Below the pieces are notes generated by a model. It saw nothing but the letters and a program-made list of their open reading frames with translations. It searched no databases and was not told the origin of the DNA. This document shows positions 22,147 to 34,034 of a stretch of 64,000 bases of DNA, piece by piece. The translations under genes were made by a program, and so were the position numbers. Position 1 is the first letter of the stretch, and every line of letters begins with the position of its first letter. Source of the DNA: Ceraceosorus guamensis (Eukaryota; Basidiomycota; Exobasidiomycetes; Ceraceosorales; Ceraceosoraceae); NCBI RefSeq assembly GCF_003144195.1, contig NW_020290000.1:248001-312000 (forward strand). The letters run 5' to 3'.

Positions 22147-22977
22147 GGTGTGGAGCAGCTCGTCTGACGACGTTGCAAAGTGCAATCGTGCCTGAAAGCG
22201 TTTGTGCCTTGTCAAGCAACGTGAAAGCACGATTGCAGGACTCGGTATCAAGCCTCCGATGACGAACCTGAAGCTATATAGCGGTCAAGGTATGAAGAAG
22301 CACCAAACCATGAACAGACTAGCCGAGTCACGAGTGCCGGTGGGTTGTGTGTTCCACGCCTCTTCTGGCTCCCATCACAGCTAGACCACTCGTAAAACTT
22401 CTGACCGCCGGCTGATGCATGCCTTGCGCACAGAGAGGTGGCTGTGCGCGCACACAAGAATCGTGGAATCGCGTGCGTGAACCTAGGTCAAAGTCCGGGT
22501 TCAAGGCGATCCACGTGATGCGCGCGGGGAGGCCCATCACGTGAACAAAAATCAAGCGGGCCGCACGCGCTGATGGTTCCAAAATGGCCTGATCTTTCCC
22601 CGCGCGCGCAACGCGGCACATTTGGCACTCTTGACTCAAGACTCGTGCCGGCCGCTCGCGTCTGGCCGCACTGCCTCGACCCAACAACCTCAGGCCACTT
22701 TCAACTCGAAAATATGGGCAGAATCGACTCGCACCATACATCGCAACCGGCACTGGAGCGAGTCAAGACGATCACCGACATGAGCTGATCGCTCTTCGGC
22801 CGCCTTTTCGAACATGGCTATAGCAAATTGATCTTCGCCTCGGACTATCGCATAGGCAGTCGTGAGTGACCACGCCATTTTCCACTTCCGACAAAGCTTT
22901 GGCAGCGGCGATCCGCAGTGTCTCAATCACACACGCCTCAATCTAGCCCATACATACGACTTGCACTCATCGCAACA
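22147..22977. promoter_or_regulatory. Divergent thioesterase/SREBP promoter region with two E-boxes
   Basis: 831 bp between two outward-facing starts. It contains two CACGTG E-boxes 26 bp apart, at 22512-22517 and 22538-22543, on opposite-strand versions of ATCACGTG. ATCACGTGAT is the classic E-box form bound by SREBP proteins, and fungal Sre1 is known to activate its own gene. A site in this place is therefore suggestive. One CACGTG is expected per roughly 4 kb by chance. TCACGA motif copies occur near 22326 and 22636. Confidence 0.5.
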
Positions 22978-25900
22978 ATGGATCCTCTTGGTGATCGCAA
23001 CCACCACCTTGAATCTCAAGCCATCCATCTGCAACACCAGCGAGAGGTCGAGAGGCAGCAGCAGCAAATCTTGTCGCTGTTCCGCCGTCAGAGTCAGCCA
23101 CCTCAACCGACCTCCCCTTCCCGACCAATGAACAGCCAGCCTTACTTCTCGACGGGCGTGTATGCTCATCCTCAGCACGTAATGCCTGGGCAGACTTCTG
23201 ACCACCAGCAATTGCCGCAGCTCTACCCTCAATGGCCTGGCCCTGCGCCAGACGAGGCTTACCTGCGCCATCTGCTGGCCGTTACTTCGTCGCAGCCGCA
23301 GCACCAGTCTCAGCACGTTGCCACTCCCTCAGGGCAATCGTCATTTCAGCCTCAAAGCTCGTACCACTTCCAAGGCGGCCTCGACGCAATTGGGCACACA
23401 GTTCCAGAGATCTCACAGCACAGCGCTACGCACTCTTCAGCTGAATCTTTCTCAGCGGGTAGTCCGCACTCGTTGCATGACTTCGTACTCGGCATTCACG
23501 CGTTCCCTACTCCTCCAGAGAGCGACAACTCCCTCGAACACAATGATGCTGGCCAGACCCTCGATGCTAAGCGTAGCGACCTGCCCCTCTTCTCCTTTGG
23601 TGGCGAAGCAGGATCCGACGGCACCATCGATCCTACCAGCATGTCGTTTGATCCAAGAGTCGTGTTCGGTGAAAGCTACAGTGATCAGCAGCGCAGCGCC
23701 CCCTCGAGCACCCCGGGTCTTAGCCCTAGTGCTCACAGCAACGTCGGACTCAGTAGTGCCACGTCGCACAGCGGCTCTCCGCCGTATTCGAGCAGCGCCC
23801 CTGATACGACCTTTGTGACTCCAGAACAACTCTCCAGTGTTCCCTTTTCGCCCAGCAAGCCGAGCCCCGAGCAATACGCTTTCAATCCCGCTATCAACAA
23901 CGCCATGGGTATGTTGGGAGTGGCGGGTAGCGTGCCATCATTTTTCGAAAGTGCTGCACCGCATAAGACGGACCTGAAGCGTCAAGCATCGGGCGAAAGG
24001 CCAAGTGAAGGCCGTCCACCCAAGAATGTCAGAACGGCACCGCCCGCGTCGAAGGAGAATTCTAAAGCAAGCCGGCGAGTTAAGAGAGAGCACCAGCCCA
24101 TAGCGCCTGCAGTTCACCCGGCCAGCGAAAGCCACGCAGCGCCGTCTAGCAGCTCGATGAATCTTCCCGAGATGGCAGCTGGCAGCAACGCCACAGCACA
24201 AGCTGCTATTATCAAGCTGCGCCAACGTCAAGCTGCTGTTGCTGCTGCAGCTGCCGAAAGTGCCGAAAATGCTCGTCATGGCAAGAGCACAGTGGATGGC
24301 TCGCTTGCTTCGAAAAGCAGCAGGCTACGTCGTGACAGCTTTTCGGGCTCTGACGACGACTCACACGATCTTTCGAATGGTTCTTCCGAGAAGTCGCAAC
24401 GCAAAGTAGCTCACAACGCAATCGAGCGCAGATATCGCAACAACATCAATGATCGTATTGCAGCCCTGCGTCACGCTGTACCGGCTCTCCATGATCCCAA
24501 GCCTCTGCCGGGAGGTCGACGAGGAAAGAAAGCACGGCTTCAGAACGATTTGGTCGACGGCGTGCCCCGTGCCACGAAGCTGAATAAAGCAACCATTTTG
24601 GGAACAGCTACCGCATACATCCGCGTCCTAAAGGGTCGAGAGATTCGTCTGTCAAACGAGGTCATTGGTTTGAGACAGCTAATCACATCTTTAGAAGGAG
24701 GTGACGAGCTTCTAGAGCTGTGGGTGGCCGAAATGCAGCAGGCTACCGGCGCAAAAGGCGACACCTCACATGACGAGCCCGAAATCGACGAATTTGAGGT
24801 CGGAGAGGATTCTGATGACGACGATGAGGAGGACTCTGGTGAGGACGAAGACGACGAGAAGCCCAATGGTCAGCAGATCAAACGCAGCCGCACTTCTCGC
24901 GCAGGACCGCTCGCGCGGGCCATGACAGGTGGTATGCTTACCCTCGCCATCTTCGGACCTGACTCCCAACCGAACGAGGTTGCGCCTACATCTGCATCTG
25001 TACCGCACTTCGTCAAGCGGCAACTGCTTGACGAAAGTCAGGAAGAATACCAGCCCGGCACTCCTGCCATTCTGGACACCTTTCGCATTGTGACGTTCAT
25101 GGGTATCTTCCTCATCTTGGTCTGGCCTATCATTTCGCGACTTCTGACTCGCTGGCATCGCAAAGCTGCGCGCAGTGGAAGCACAGCATCGAGCGAATCA
25201 ATTGCCAATCTCGACGATCCTTCCTTCGACGCGCGCAGGCGAGCCCTACTGCAAGTTTTGGCACGGTCGCATCCTGATGCGCGAGAAACGAACACGGCCT
25301 TGCGCAAGTTCGTGGTGGCGCCTGTGCACCCACTCTGTTCGGCCTATGGACTGGTCCTGGAGAGTGCCAAGGCTCTGCGCACTGCCATGGGTCTGCGTCC
25401 TTCTGCGACAGATATGACCTCTGGTGAAGCTGCCATCTGGCTTCGTTTGCTAGAGGTGGAAACATCCCTCGGTCCACTCGCGGAACCCAGTCTCGTCGCC
25501 CGCCTCTACACAATCATGCGTGTCTCTGCAGCTCTGGAGCTGAATCAGATCAAGCGCGCCCAAGGACATGCTACCCTCGCGCTCGCTCTTCTTCGAGCTT
25601 TGCCTGGCAATGCTATCACGGAACGGTGGGCTGTTCAATGCTGGGAACGCGCGCGCCGATGCCGACTTATCGCTGCCGACGAAGAAGCCTCGCAATCGGC
25701 TCTCGATGGAAACTCGCTCCTGGAAGCTCACGATTCGGTCGACGAACGATGGATAGACAACGTTCTGAGACTGGAGGCGTGGGAAGCTCTGACGTACGCC
25801 CCAACCCCGACTGCAGTCCTCGCAACTTTCAGAGCCACTGCACCGGCGACGGCGCGCGCGACTGCTCTCTCGCCTCTTCTGAGCGTGTCGGTGCATCTGC

Positions 25901-26775
25901 ACGCCGCGGAAGCCAACGACGTGTGGTCGACGATCTTCGACGCTCTGGTGCGCCACACGTGTCCCGGCGCCGTGAACGTTGACCTCGAGACTACGGCTGC
26001 CACGACTGTGCGAGAATTCATCAGACATGCCAGGACGATGCGACTTGAGTTAGACATCGCGACGAACGACCTACAGCGCGAAGCGATTTCATCGCGCATT
26101 GCCCAACTCGTCGCTACAGCGCCTCCTGTACCCGAATCTCGCGACCTCGCCTTGACTCTGCTTGGTGCTTGGTCCTTGATGATTGGCAACACTTTACTGG
26201 CCCGCAACGTTTGCGCTTCGCTACTTCGCTCAGGCGCCGTTCGAAGATCCGCCTCTTCTTCGTCGCTTGTTCACTTGGTCCTTCCTGCCGGTTCACACGA
26301 GGCGAGCAGCCTCGAGACTCATTCGGTCGACGCGATGCTAGACTGCGCCGAAAACGTCGCTGCAGCTGCGCTGGGCTGGTTGCTCTTCTTGCGAGGCTTT
26401 TCAGGCATGTGCGCCGGCACGAACGGTCACCCCACGGAAGGTGCACGGACTTCACTCATCACGTCGGCGAACCAGTTGCGCGCTCAGCTAGCGAAGGTTG
26501 CCCTCTCGCGGCAGCCTCGTCGACAGCAGTCTGCAGAAGGATCGACGAGAAGAGCGTCTGCGACCTCGTTCGCTTCAGATTCGGGTACCATCACCCCAAC
26601 GTCCAGAAGTCAAACGCCCACTATCAAATTGCCCGAGCAGCGCCAAGTCAGTCTCTTCGAAGTTAGAGATGCTTTGACTGACGTCCTTGCGACGCTTACG
26701 CGTAGGATCGTCTCGAAAGATCTGCGTGGCTGGGTGGAAGAAGATGGCGAGGACTCGGGCGTCGAGTGGATTTGA
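22978..26775 (+). CDS. SREBP-like membrane-bound bHLH transcription factor (Sre1 type)
   Basis: Single-exon gene of 1,265 residues. The ATG at 22978 is the first in frame. A long Gln/Ser/Pro-rich activation-type head precedes the bHLH (about residues 477-560). Its basic region reads AHNAIERRYRNN, and the tyrosine in ERRYR is the SREBP hallmark that allows binding of both E-boxes and sterol elements. The loop is extended (GGRRGKKARLQ). Helix 2 (ATILGTATAYIRVLK) runs into a leucine-rich helix, then an acidic run (about 600-630). A clear membrane span lies near residues 702-725 (VTFMGIFLILVWPII), followed by a large alpha-helical C-terminal domain as in fungal Sre1. Expected role: ER-held sterol/oxygen sensor whose N-terminal half is released by proteolysis to the nucleus (family knowledge). 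Only one span is clear; the second, expected for a hairpin, is weak. Confidence 0.9.
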   Translation: MDPLGDRNHHLESQAIHLQHQREVERQQQQILSLFRRQSQPPQPTSPSRPMNSQPYFSTGVYAHPQHVMPGQTSDHQQLPQLYPQWPGPAPDEAYLRHLLAVTSSQPQHQSQHVATPSGQSSFQPQSSYHFQGGLDAIGHTVPEISQHSATHSSAESFSAGSPHSLHDFVLGIHAFPTPPESDNSLEHNDAGQTLDAKRSDLPLFSFGGEAGSDGTIDPTSMSFDPRVVFGESYSDQQRSAPSSTPGLSPSAHSNVGLSSATSHSGSPPYSSSAPDTTFVTPEQLSSVPFSPSKPSPEQYAFNPAINNAMGMLGVAGSVPSFFESAAPHKTDLKRQASGERPSEGRPPKNVRTAPPASKENSKASRRVKREHQPIAPAVHPASESHAAPSSSSMNLPEMAAGSNATAQAAIIKLRQRQAAVAAAAAESAENARHGKSTVDGSLASKSSRLRRDSFSGSDDDSHDLSNGSSEKSQRKVAHNAIERRYRNNINDRIAALRHAVPALHDPKPLPGGRRGKKARLQNDLVDGVPRATKLNKATILGTATAYIRVLKGREIRLSNEVIGLRQLITSLEGGDELLELWVAEMQQATGAKGDTSHDEPEIDEFEVGEDSDDDDEEDSGEDEDDEKPNGQQIKRSRTSRAGPLARAMTGGMLTLAIFGPDSQPNEVAPTSASVPHFVKRQLLDESQEEYQPGTPAILDTFRIVTFMGIFLILVWPIISRLLTRWHRKAARSGSTASSESIANLDDPSFDARRRALLQVLARSHPDARETNTALRKFVVAPVHPLCSAYGLVLESAKALRTAMGLRPSATDMTSGEAAIWLRLLEVETSLGPLAEPSLVARLYTIMRVSAALELNQIKRAQGHATLALALLRALPGNAITERWAVQCWERARRCRLIAADEEASQSALDGNSLLEAHDSVDERWIDNVLRLEAWEALTYAPTPTAVLATFRATAPATARATALSPLLSVSVHLHAAEANDVWSTIFDALVRHTCPGAVNVDLETTAATTVREFIRHARTMRLELDIATNDLQREAISSRIAQLVATAPPVPESRDLALTLLGAWSLMIGNTLLARNVCASLLRSGAVRRSASSSSLVHLVLPAGSHEASSLETHSVDAMLDCAENVAAAALGWLLFLRGFSGMCAGTNGHPTEGARTSLITSANQLRAQLAKVALSRQPRRQQSAEGSTRRASATSFASDSGTITPTSRSQTPTIKLPEQRQVSLFEVRDALTDVLATLTRRIVSKDLRGWVEEDGEDSGVEWI

Positions 26776-28328
26776 TGCGGTCTGACGCTCGAGCAACGAC
26801 ACTCCCCTTTTCTGCTTCGCTGAGCCTTTTTGTATATACATCTGCTTGCTTCGGGCCCGGGTTCGCCAGTTGTAATGTCTACGTTTTGCGTCTCGATCAT
26901 TGCGACTTTTCACAATCCGCTGATTACGAGCTCGAAAGGAGGTGGATCGTGATCTGAGCTTCCTCTATACCTGCTGCCTTTGGTGCAACTTCTCTCAAGT
27001 AGCCTCGGTGATTGCAAGCCTCGTCACAATTTCTTGAGATTTCGTGACACGATTCGCGATTCTTGATTGGACCAAGAATCATGAACAGTAGACGTTCTCA
27101 ATCGTGGATCTTGAGCGCAGCGCACCGACGCATGCTCGTGTGTGTAGCAACCTTGGGTGTGAACTTGATGAGAGTGATCTTGAATGCACAAATGGAATCT
27201 TAAATACCGTGGGTGCACGCTTTGAGGATGCTGATACTCACTCGCGTTCGTTCAGGCAGAGGACCCTTGCAGGGACTTCAGCGGCCGCGATTGGACTTGA
27301 CATGCCAAGCAAATTTGAATCGAACAGCTCACTTCTCCTGATCCGGCAAAATTCAAGACTGGCCATGGGCTTCCATGTCGAGATTCGGACTCGCGGCGAT
27401 GACTGCTTCCGCTGCAAGCAGTCAAGAGGAATGGTCTCAGGAATCGGCAATTTTCTGGTCTGCTGGCTGCTGACCTCGCACACAAACTCCAGAGGACTCA
27501 TCAGAATCACAAAGCCATCAAAGATGCGCCTTCGCTGCTGCTGCTGCCGCTGCTGTCTCGGCTGCAAGCATGCGACTGCAGACTCATGACTTTGACTGCA
27601 GGTCCAACCACACCACCACGATCGCGCCTTACCCTTGTCACCGAGTCAAGTGCACAACAGCCAGGGTCTGAGTGCGTCCCGGGCAGCGAGCGATGCGCAG
27701 CTGCTATATAGCTGCATCTGCATGCTGATGCCTCCCTCCTTCAAGCGAGAGCGCGCGTGTTCTCGCGTCAGCCAGCATAGGCAGGCAGGCAGCCACGGCA
27801 ACAAGGCTGCATGGTGGGTCCCAGTGTACCGCCAGTCTGCGGAAGTCATGGTGTACCACCCATCACGCCTGATTCCCTGTATCGCACCGCCGTCATCTTG
27901 CCTTCATCTCACCTTACCTTGACTGCATGCCTGCCTCAACAAGAGCTCTTGCGGCACCCTGCTATCATCTCAGGTTGTCGGTGCTCAGTTGACGATCCAC
28001 TCAGGCCATCCCCCCGTCGTCTCCGCATCCCTACTCGGATCAACACCTGTTGCACCCTTCCACCCCCAGATCCCGGCGAGCACGCCTAGCGCCGGCGACA
28101 TCTCAGCTGCGCACGCACATTCCACGTTCTCGATCTTCTTGCGATTAGCTCCGGTGATCAATTGAGCGGATTTCAATCCATTTCGCTGGACGAGTCGGCC
28201 TTTCGATCCGACAGGGTTGCCACACATTCTCGATTGTCACAGGTTGCGAGTCGCCGTAGGATCGAGGCACTGCGGCAGGAGATTGCGGTCGAGAGAGCTT
28301 TCAGCTCTGCGCCGCCGATCGAGACAGG
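26776..28328. other. Intergenic region, no gene seen
   Basis: 1.55 kb between the SREBP stop and the phytochrome start. A cluster of degenerate TCGTGA-type elements lies at about 27035-27110. A pyrimidine/CTG-rich stretch is near 27535-27565. No coding signal was recognised. Confidence 0.5.
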
Positions 28329-31300
28329 ATGGCGCCATCATCCGTGGCCAGCGACAAGAATGCGTCTGGTGAATCTCCAGCACCACTCTCGCCACGCTAT
28401 GTTGGTCCTTCCTCTTCTAGCACACAAGAGTCGGGTGGCTTCATCTATCCAATTCGCAGCGCTGTGTCGGTCCGGCCGCCAGCATCTTCAGCCCAGGAAA
28501 GTCAGGCAATGAGCCCTCAGTCGTCTCGCGAAGGAGGTCATACTCACTCTCAGAGCATAGAATCCTTGACTAGCGGCAAGCGTCCCGCATCTTCTCATTC
28601 TCGAGGGGCATCCTTAACGCGAGGACTCTCCAAATCCAGCGTGGGTTCCGCGGCGCCCCCGCGCCCTCCATCCAGCAAAGACGACCCTGAGGCAAGCGCA
28701 AGCTATGCACGCGTCGATGCTGCTGCAGACTCTTCTGTCGGGGAACACTTGGACTTGGACTCTGTTGACGAGGAAGCTTCAGAAGTGCAGGAGGCGCGGC
28801 GTTCGGACGTTGGGTACGCGGAGCTTGACCCCTTGGATGAAGACGCGCGGAACACCGCGAGAAGGGAGGCTTCGGCGGAAGCAGCCGAGAAAGATAGGCT
28901 CGAGAGCATGACACAGACTCGTTTCACGCATATCGCCACTCCTGATGGGCATATGATTGTTACCGGTAGACAGAAGGAACTTACTAAATGCGAAGAGGAA
29001 GTGAGTAGCGCAGCAGACGAGCGCCATTTCCGCATACTGGTACCCGTCGGCACGAGGCGCCTCGAGCTCATTCTTTTCGGATCCCTCTTATGCAGCCAAT
29101 TCACATTCCCGGCGCGGTGCAGTCGTTTGGCTGTATGATTGTTGTGCGGGAGGATGAGGAAGGCAACCTCGTGGTGCGCCAGGCTTCAGAGAATACCGGC
29201 GATATTTTGGGTCTGCCTCCTGCGTTCCTCTTCAAGACTGCGTCCTTCTTGGACTGCCTGGAGGATGACGAAGCTGATAGACTGTGGGACACGATCGAAG
29301 CTTTGGATCAGACGGAGCAAGAGCTTACGGAGTCCGGCCCAGTTGTCATTCAATTGTCTGGCTGGGGCCAACCCGGACCTGGCACGGGCCGTGCTCGCGC
29401 ACGAAGACATTGGGAATGTTGGTGTGCTGTCCATCAGCCCAAACTCAATGCCACTCCGCAAGGTCGGCAACCGCTGACCATTTTGGAGTTTGAACTCATC
29501 AACGATGCCCACAATCCTCTATATCACCCGACTGAGCCCCCTGCGGTTCCGGTCGACGAGCACAATTGCGAGCTGCGTCAGAAAGCGCTTGTACCATTTC
29601 TGGGTCAAGAGACCCAGAGCTCTGCGAGTGGCGGCGCGTCAGCATCCGGCACTGCCGTACAACACGGAACGGGTCTGGATGCGAAAGAATCTTTGAGCGG
29701 GCAACTTGCTCGTCTCAGCATTCAGGCTGGTGCGTCACCGGGCAGCGGTACCGAAGGCTCAAGTACACGCTCAACTTCGCCGCGGCCGAGCTTAGGCACC
29801 TCGAGTAAGTCAGACGACACCCCCCGACCCTCAAATTCTTCCTCCGTGACTCTTTCGGCGGCTCGACACCCTGGTGGTTTGGAAGGCGAGCCCTATGAGC
29901 CTAGCCACGAACAGTGGCTCGAATCGACCCAATCAACGTCGCGACCGCTGAGATCGCTGACGCGCACACAGGACAAAGGCGGGGAGGGCAATGGCAGAAG
30001 ACGACCTCGACCCAAGAAAGCAACAGCAGGCGGTGGGCCGGGTTTGGGTTCCGGTCGCAGAGACAGTGGTTCTCAGATGCTGGACATGTTCGGCATCCTA
30101 AGTCAGGTCAATGAGCAGCTTTCTGCCGAGTCGGAGCTGAACAGCTTTCTGAAAGTCGCTGTCAGTCTCGTTCGCGAGGTTACAGGCTTCGGCCGAGTGA
30201 TGATCTATCAATTCGACGAGGCTTGGAATGGTCAGGTAGTCTGCGAGCTCGTAGACTGGAGCGAGACACACGACCTTTACCGCGGCCTTCACTTTCCGGC
30301 TTCAGACATTCCAAAGCAAGCGCGGGATCTGTACATGATCAACAAGGTGCGCCTGCTGTACGACCGCGATCAACCCTCAGCTCGTATGGTTTGTCGGGAA
30401 CAAGAAGACCTCAATACTCCCGTCGATATGACGCACGCCGTCTTGCGCGCGATGAGTCCGATTCACATCAAGTACCTCGCAAACATGGGTGTCCGTGCGA
30501 GCATGTCAATCTCCATCACAGCATTCGATCAGCTCTGGGGGCTCATCGCTCTGCACACGTACGGAGAGTACGGGAAAAGAGTATCTTTCCCGGAACGACA
30601 GCTATCGAGGCTCATTGGGGCTTCAATCAGTCGCAATATCGAGCGTCTCAGCTATACACGCCGATTAGGTGCCAGGAAGCTCATCAACACGCTACCAACG
30701 GACCAGAATCCAAGCGGATACATCATCTCCAACGCTGAAGATCTGCTAAAGCTCTTTGATGCCGACTTTGGTGTCATTGCCATCGGATCGGAGGCCAAAA
30801 TCCTTGGCCCGCTCAGTGCGAGCCAAGAGGTGCTAGGTGAGATGCCAAAGACTGCCCACGATGATTGAGACAATGCTGATCTTTTGTGCCTTCGCCAGGC
30901 TGCACCGAGTACTTGCGCATCAAAAAGTTTCAGAGGGTGGTGGTGTCCCAGGATGTTAGTGCTGATTTCCCAGACATGGTTCTGCCCCGAGGGCTGGAGG
31001 TCATCGCTGGCCTGCTCCTCGTTCCTCTCTCAAATTCCGGCGTCGATTTCATCGCATTCTTAAGGAAGGCGCAGAACAGGCAGGTCAACTGGGCAGGTCG
31101 ACCATTCAAGCAAGGGCAAGAAGGATCCGCCGCTCTGGAACCACGCAAGTCCTTCAAAATCTGGAGCGAGACTGTCACTGGCACATGCAGAGCATGGAAG
31201 GATGAGGAGCTGGAGACTGCCAATGTACTCTGCCTCGTGTACGGCAAATTCATCAGCGTGTGGCGGCAGCGCGAGCAAGCGATGCAATACAACCAGCTCA

Positions 31301-33261
31301 ATCGTCTACTCTTATCCAACGCAAGTCATGAAGTACGGACACCGCTCAATCACATCATCAACTACCTCGAGATGGCGCTAGATGGCAACTTAGATGTCGA
31401 CACGCGTGATCACCTGAGCAAATCGCACATGGCCTCAAAAAGTCTTCTTTTCGTCATCAATGATCTACTGGATCTTACTCGTCAAGAACACGGGAACAGG
31501 CTCTTTTTGCAGGAGCCGTTCGATCTCGCTTCCACAGTACGCGAGGCAGTCGAGATGCACGAGTGGGAGGCCAAGCGGCGCGAGATCGATTTTACAGTCA
31601 CGACACAGCCAGAAACCCTTATGGTCCTGGGCGACAAGAATCGCATTCGCAGCATAGTCACCAACACAGTAACCAACTCTGTCAAGCACACCACCAAAGG
31701 GCAAATTGTGGTGGAGATTAGACAACGAGACTCTCAAGAATTGTCAGAGCTGCCGGAAGACTGCGACATTGAGGTAGAGCTGACGGTCTCAGATACCGGC
31801 AGTGGTATACCACGCGCAAAGCTCGAATCCATCTTCCGCGAGTTTGAGCAGGTGGAGTCGGTGATTGCGGATCCATCGGCCCCTTCGGATGTCAAAACCC
31901 AGACTGTAGAAAGCGAAGGCGTAAGCGGATCCTCTGACGAACTTGAGCTCGCGGCCGCGCGAGACGTGGAGAAAAGCAAGCAGAGCGGAGGGGTGCTTGG
32001 ACTTGGCCTAGCAGTCGTCGCGCGGGTGGTCCGTAATCTCGGCGGCCAGCTGCGCGTGGATTCGACTGTGGGCGAAGGCTCGCGCTTTACCTATTTCATT
32101 CCTTTCAGGTCCGCGGAACGTGGTGAAGCTGCGCGAGGTGGTGCACAGCAAGTCAGGAGACGGCCAGCATCCTTGCAAGGCAGCGAGGCGTCCGGATCTG
32201 GACAAAGCGAAATCAATTCGCTCGTCGAAGCACTGAACGCTCCTCACCTGGATGCATCAGATGCCGGCAGCTCTGCTATCGGTAGCGGTGGCCAACGTCG
32301 ATCTGTAGAAATGACGCGCACCCATTCTACCTCTTCCTCCGAGCAAGCACGACCACCCCAGGCGATCACCACGAGACCTACCCACGACACTGGCGTGCAC
32401 ATCAGCGGCTCCAAGGTCCCCTTGAGATCCGTTCGAGTCGATCCTCACGAGCTGGACGGGCAGTCGCAGGACAGTCCGCAGCGCAGAACCGGGACCTTTT
32501 CTCAAGCGCAGTCGCCATCTGGACCCACAGCAGAGGGGCGTGACGATCGAGGTGTCGAAGCGCGGGACTATGTCGGTACCAAGAATGAGCCTTACGCCTC
32601 GCCGAGTGCTGCGACGAAAGCTTCCATCAGCTTAGATTCCCAGGAAGGAGAAAGCGCCCGCATAGCTGCTGTGTCCAAGGGCGCCAGCGGAAGACGCTTG
32701 GCGGCAGCGAATCGCGGAAGGTCGTCTGCAGCAGCATCACCAAATCCTAAAGTCCCAGCATGTCGCGCTCTTGTGGTGGAAGACGATCCGATCAACCGCG
32801 CTATCCTATCAAAGCGCCTTGGTCGTGATGGACACTCCGTGTCGTCAGCGGTTAATGGAGAAGAAGGCGTCAGGGCATTTGAAAAAGATGGCGATGCCAT
32901 CGATGTTGTGCTGATGGATCTTCAGATGCCGATATGTAATGGCCAGGAAGCTTGCCGACGCATTCGAGCTCTCGAAGCACAGCGCAAGGAAGCGTCTTCA
33001 ATGGAAGGGCGTCCAGCCGTGCACATCCTCAACGGCAGAATACCGATCTTGGCAGTGTCTGCTACTCTTACGCACGACATGCACGACGAGATTGTCGACC
33101 TTGGCTTCGACGGTTTCATTTTGAAGCCGATCGACTTTGCACGGCTGTATGCCCTGCTCAACGGTCTCAAGAATACCGAACAACGCGCAGCTGAGCGTTG
33201 GTCGCCCTCAAAGAACTGGGAAAAGGGCGGCTGGCTCTCTGCGGCACCGGAGCGTTCATGA
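28329..33261 (+). CDS. Fungal phytochrome: PAS-GAF-PHY hybrid histidine kinase with receiver
   Basis: Exons 28329-29000, 29096-30836 and 30899-33261; 1,591 residues. A Ser/acid-rich head of about 200 residues precedes the PAS domain. KCEEEPIHIPG spans the first intron, and Cys-221 sits where fungal and bacterial phytochromes attach a bilin. The GAF domain contains FPASDIP and MTHAVLRAMSPIH, the signature around the chromophore. A PHY-like segment follows. The kinase H-box is NASHEVRTPLNH (phospho-acceptor His), then an N-box (IVTNTVTNSVKHT), DTGSGIP and GLGLAVV ATP motifs. A Ser-rich linker of about 200 residues leads to the receiver domain (VVEDDPINR, phospho-acceptor Asp in LMDLQMP, Lys in LKPIDF). 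Role: red/far-red light sensing by phosphorelay, probably cytosolic or nuclear. The start is the first ATG; the junction phases 0 and 1 both match. Confidence 0.95.
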
Positions 33262-34034
33262 TAGGCTGCTTCAGGTCCTCATTCTACGATCACGAGCGAT
33301 GTACACTTGATCGCCTCGGCATTTCGGAGGCCGACCAATTTGAATCGCAACTACGCTTCCCACCGCGCACCTATGTTTGAATCACGTTTACAAATCTGGC
33401 TCCGCAAGCATACTCGTCCTTGTTGTTCCGTCGCCATCTTCTCGTTGGTGCGCTTCGGTGCTCGCTCTCTTGCACTCCCTCTTTGCTTCCACCTCGACAA
33501 TTGTATGGAAAGATAGCATTCACTTCATTATACACGCAAGCCATCTCCCTCTTTGCTTCCACCTCGACAATTGTATGGAAAGATAGCATTCACTTCATTA
33601 TACACGCAAGCCATGCTAGTCACGTCGCACTGCGCACCGGCCTCCTTTACCGACGACCTACTCCTCCTCGAGCGTGTCGTACCTAGCGCATGCCGCTTGA
33701 AGCTCAATAGACACGCCAAGACCTATCTCCGGAAGGGAGGGCATGGCGCCTTGTTTCGTGATATGTGGATTCGCCGGACAGTCATTAGTGTACATTACAG
33801 ATGCCGCGACCAGAGTCGAGTCGAGTTGAAGTAGCGTATCGCGCCGATGCGGGATCGCAACGCAAAAGAGCCGGAGTAGAGTGGAAGCGAGCGCTACGGT
33901 ACGCCACCAAATCCGCCAGAGTTGGCACCAAGCCATGTATCTACCCGGAGGCTAGTCATTGACCCTCACTTTGTTGTGGAGGTCCTCTGGAGGTCGTCAA
34001 AGGCGCGATCCACCAAGCATTGATATAGACGCAA
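33262..34034. other. Convergent 3' region holding a tandem duplication
   Basis: Lies between the phytochrome stop and the endosulfine stop. Its main content is the 70-bp duplication listed separately. Open frames across it arise from that repeat and carry no known domain. Confidence 0.55.
33475..33614. repeat. Perfect 70-bp tandem duplication
   Basis: Bases 33475-33544 and 33545-33614 are identical as read. The unit begins CTCCCTCTTTGCTTCC and ends CACGCAAGCCAT. It lies about 210 bp after the phytochrome stop, probably in its 3' UTR or just beyond. Perfect identity points to a recent duplication or an assembly artefact. Confidence 0.93.

Noticed and set aside
22480-22560. tRNA B-box-like GGTTCAAGGC sequence
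   Set aside because: No A-box or cloverleaf pairing could be drawn around it.
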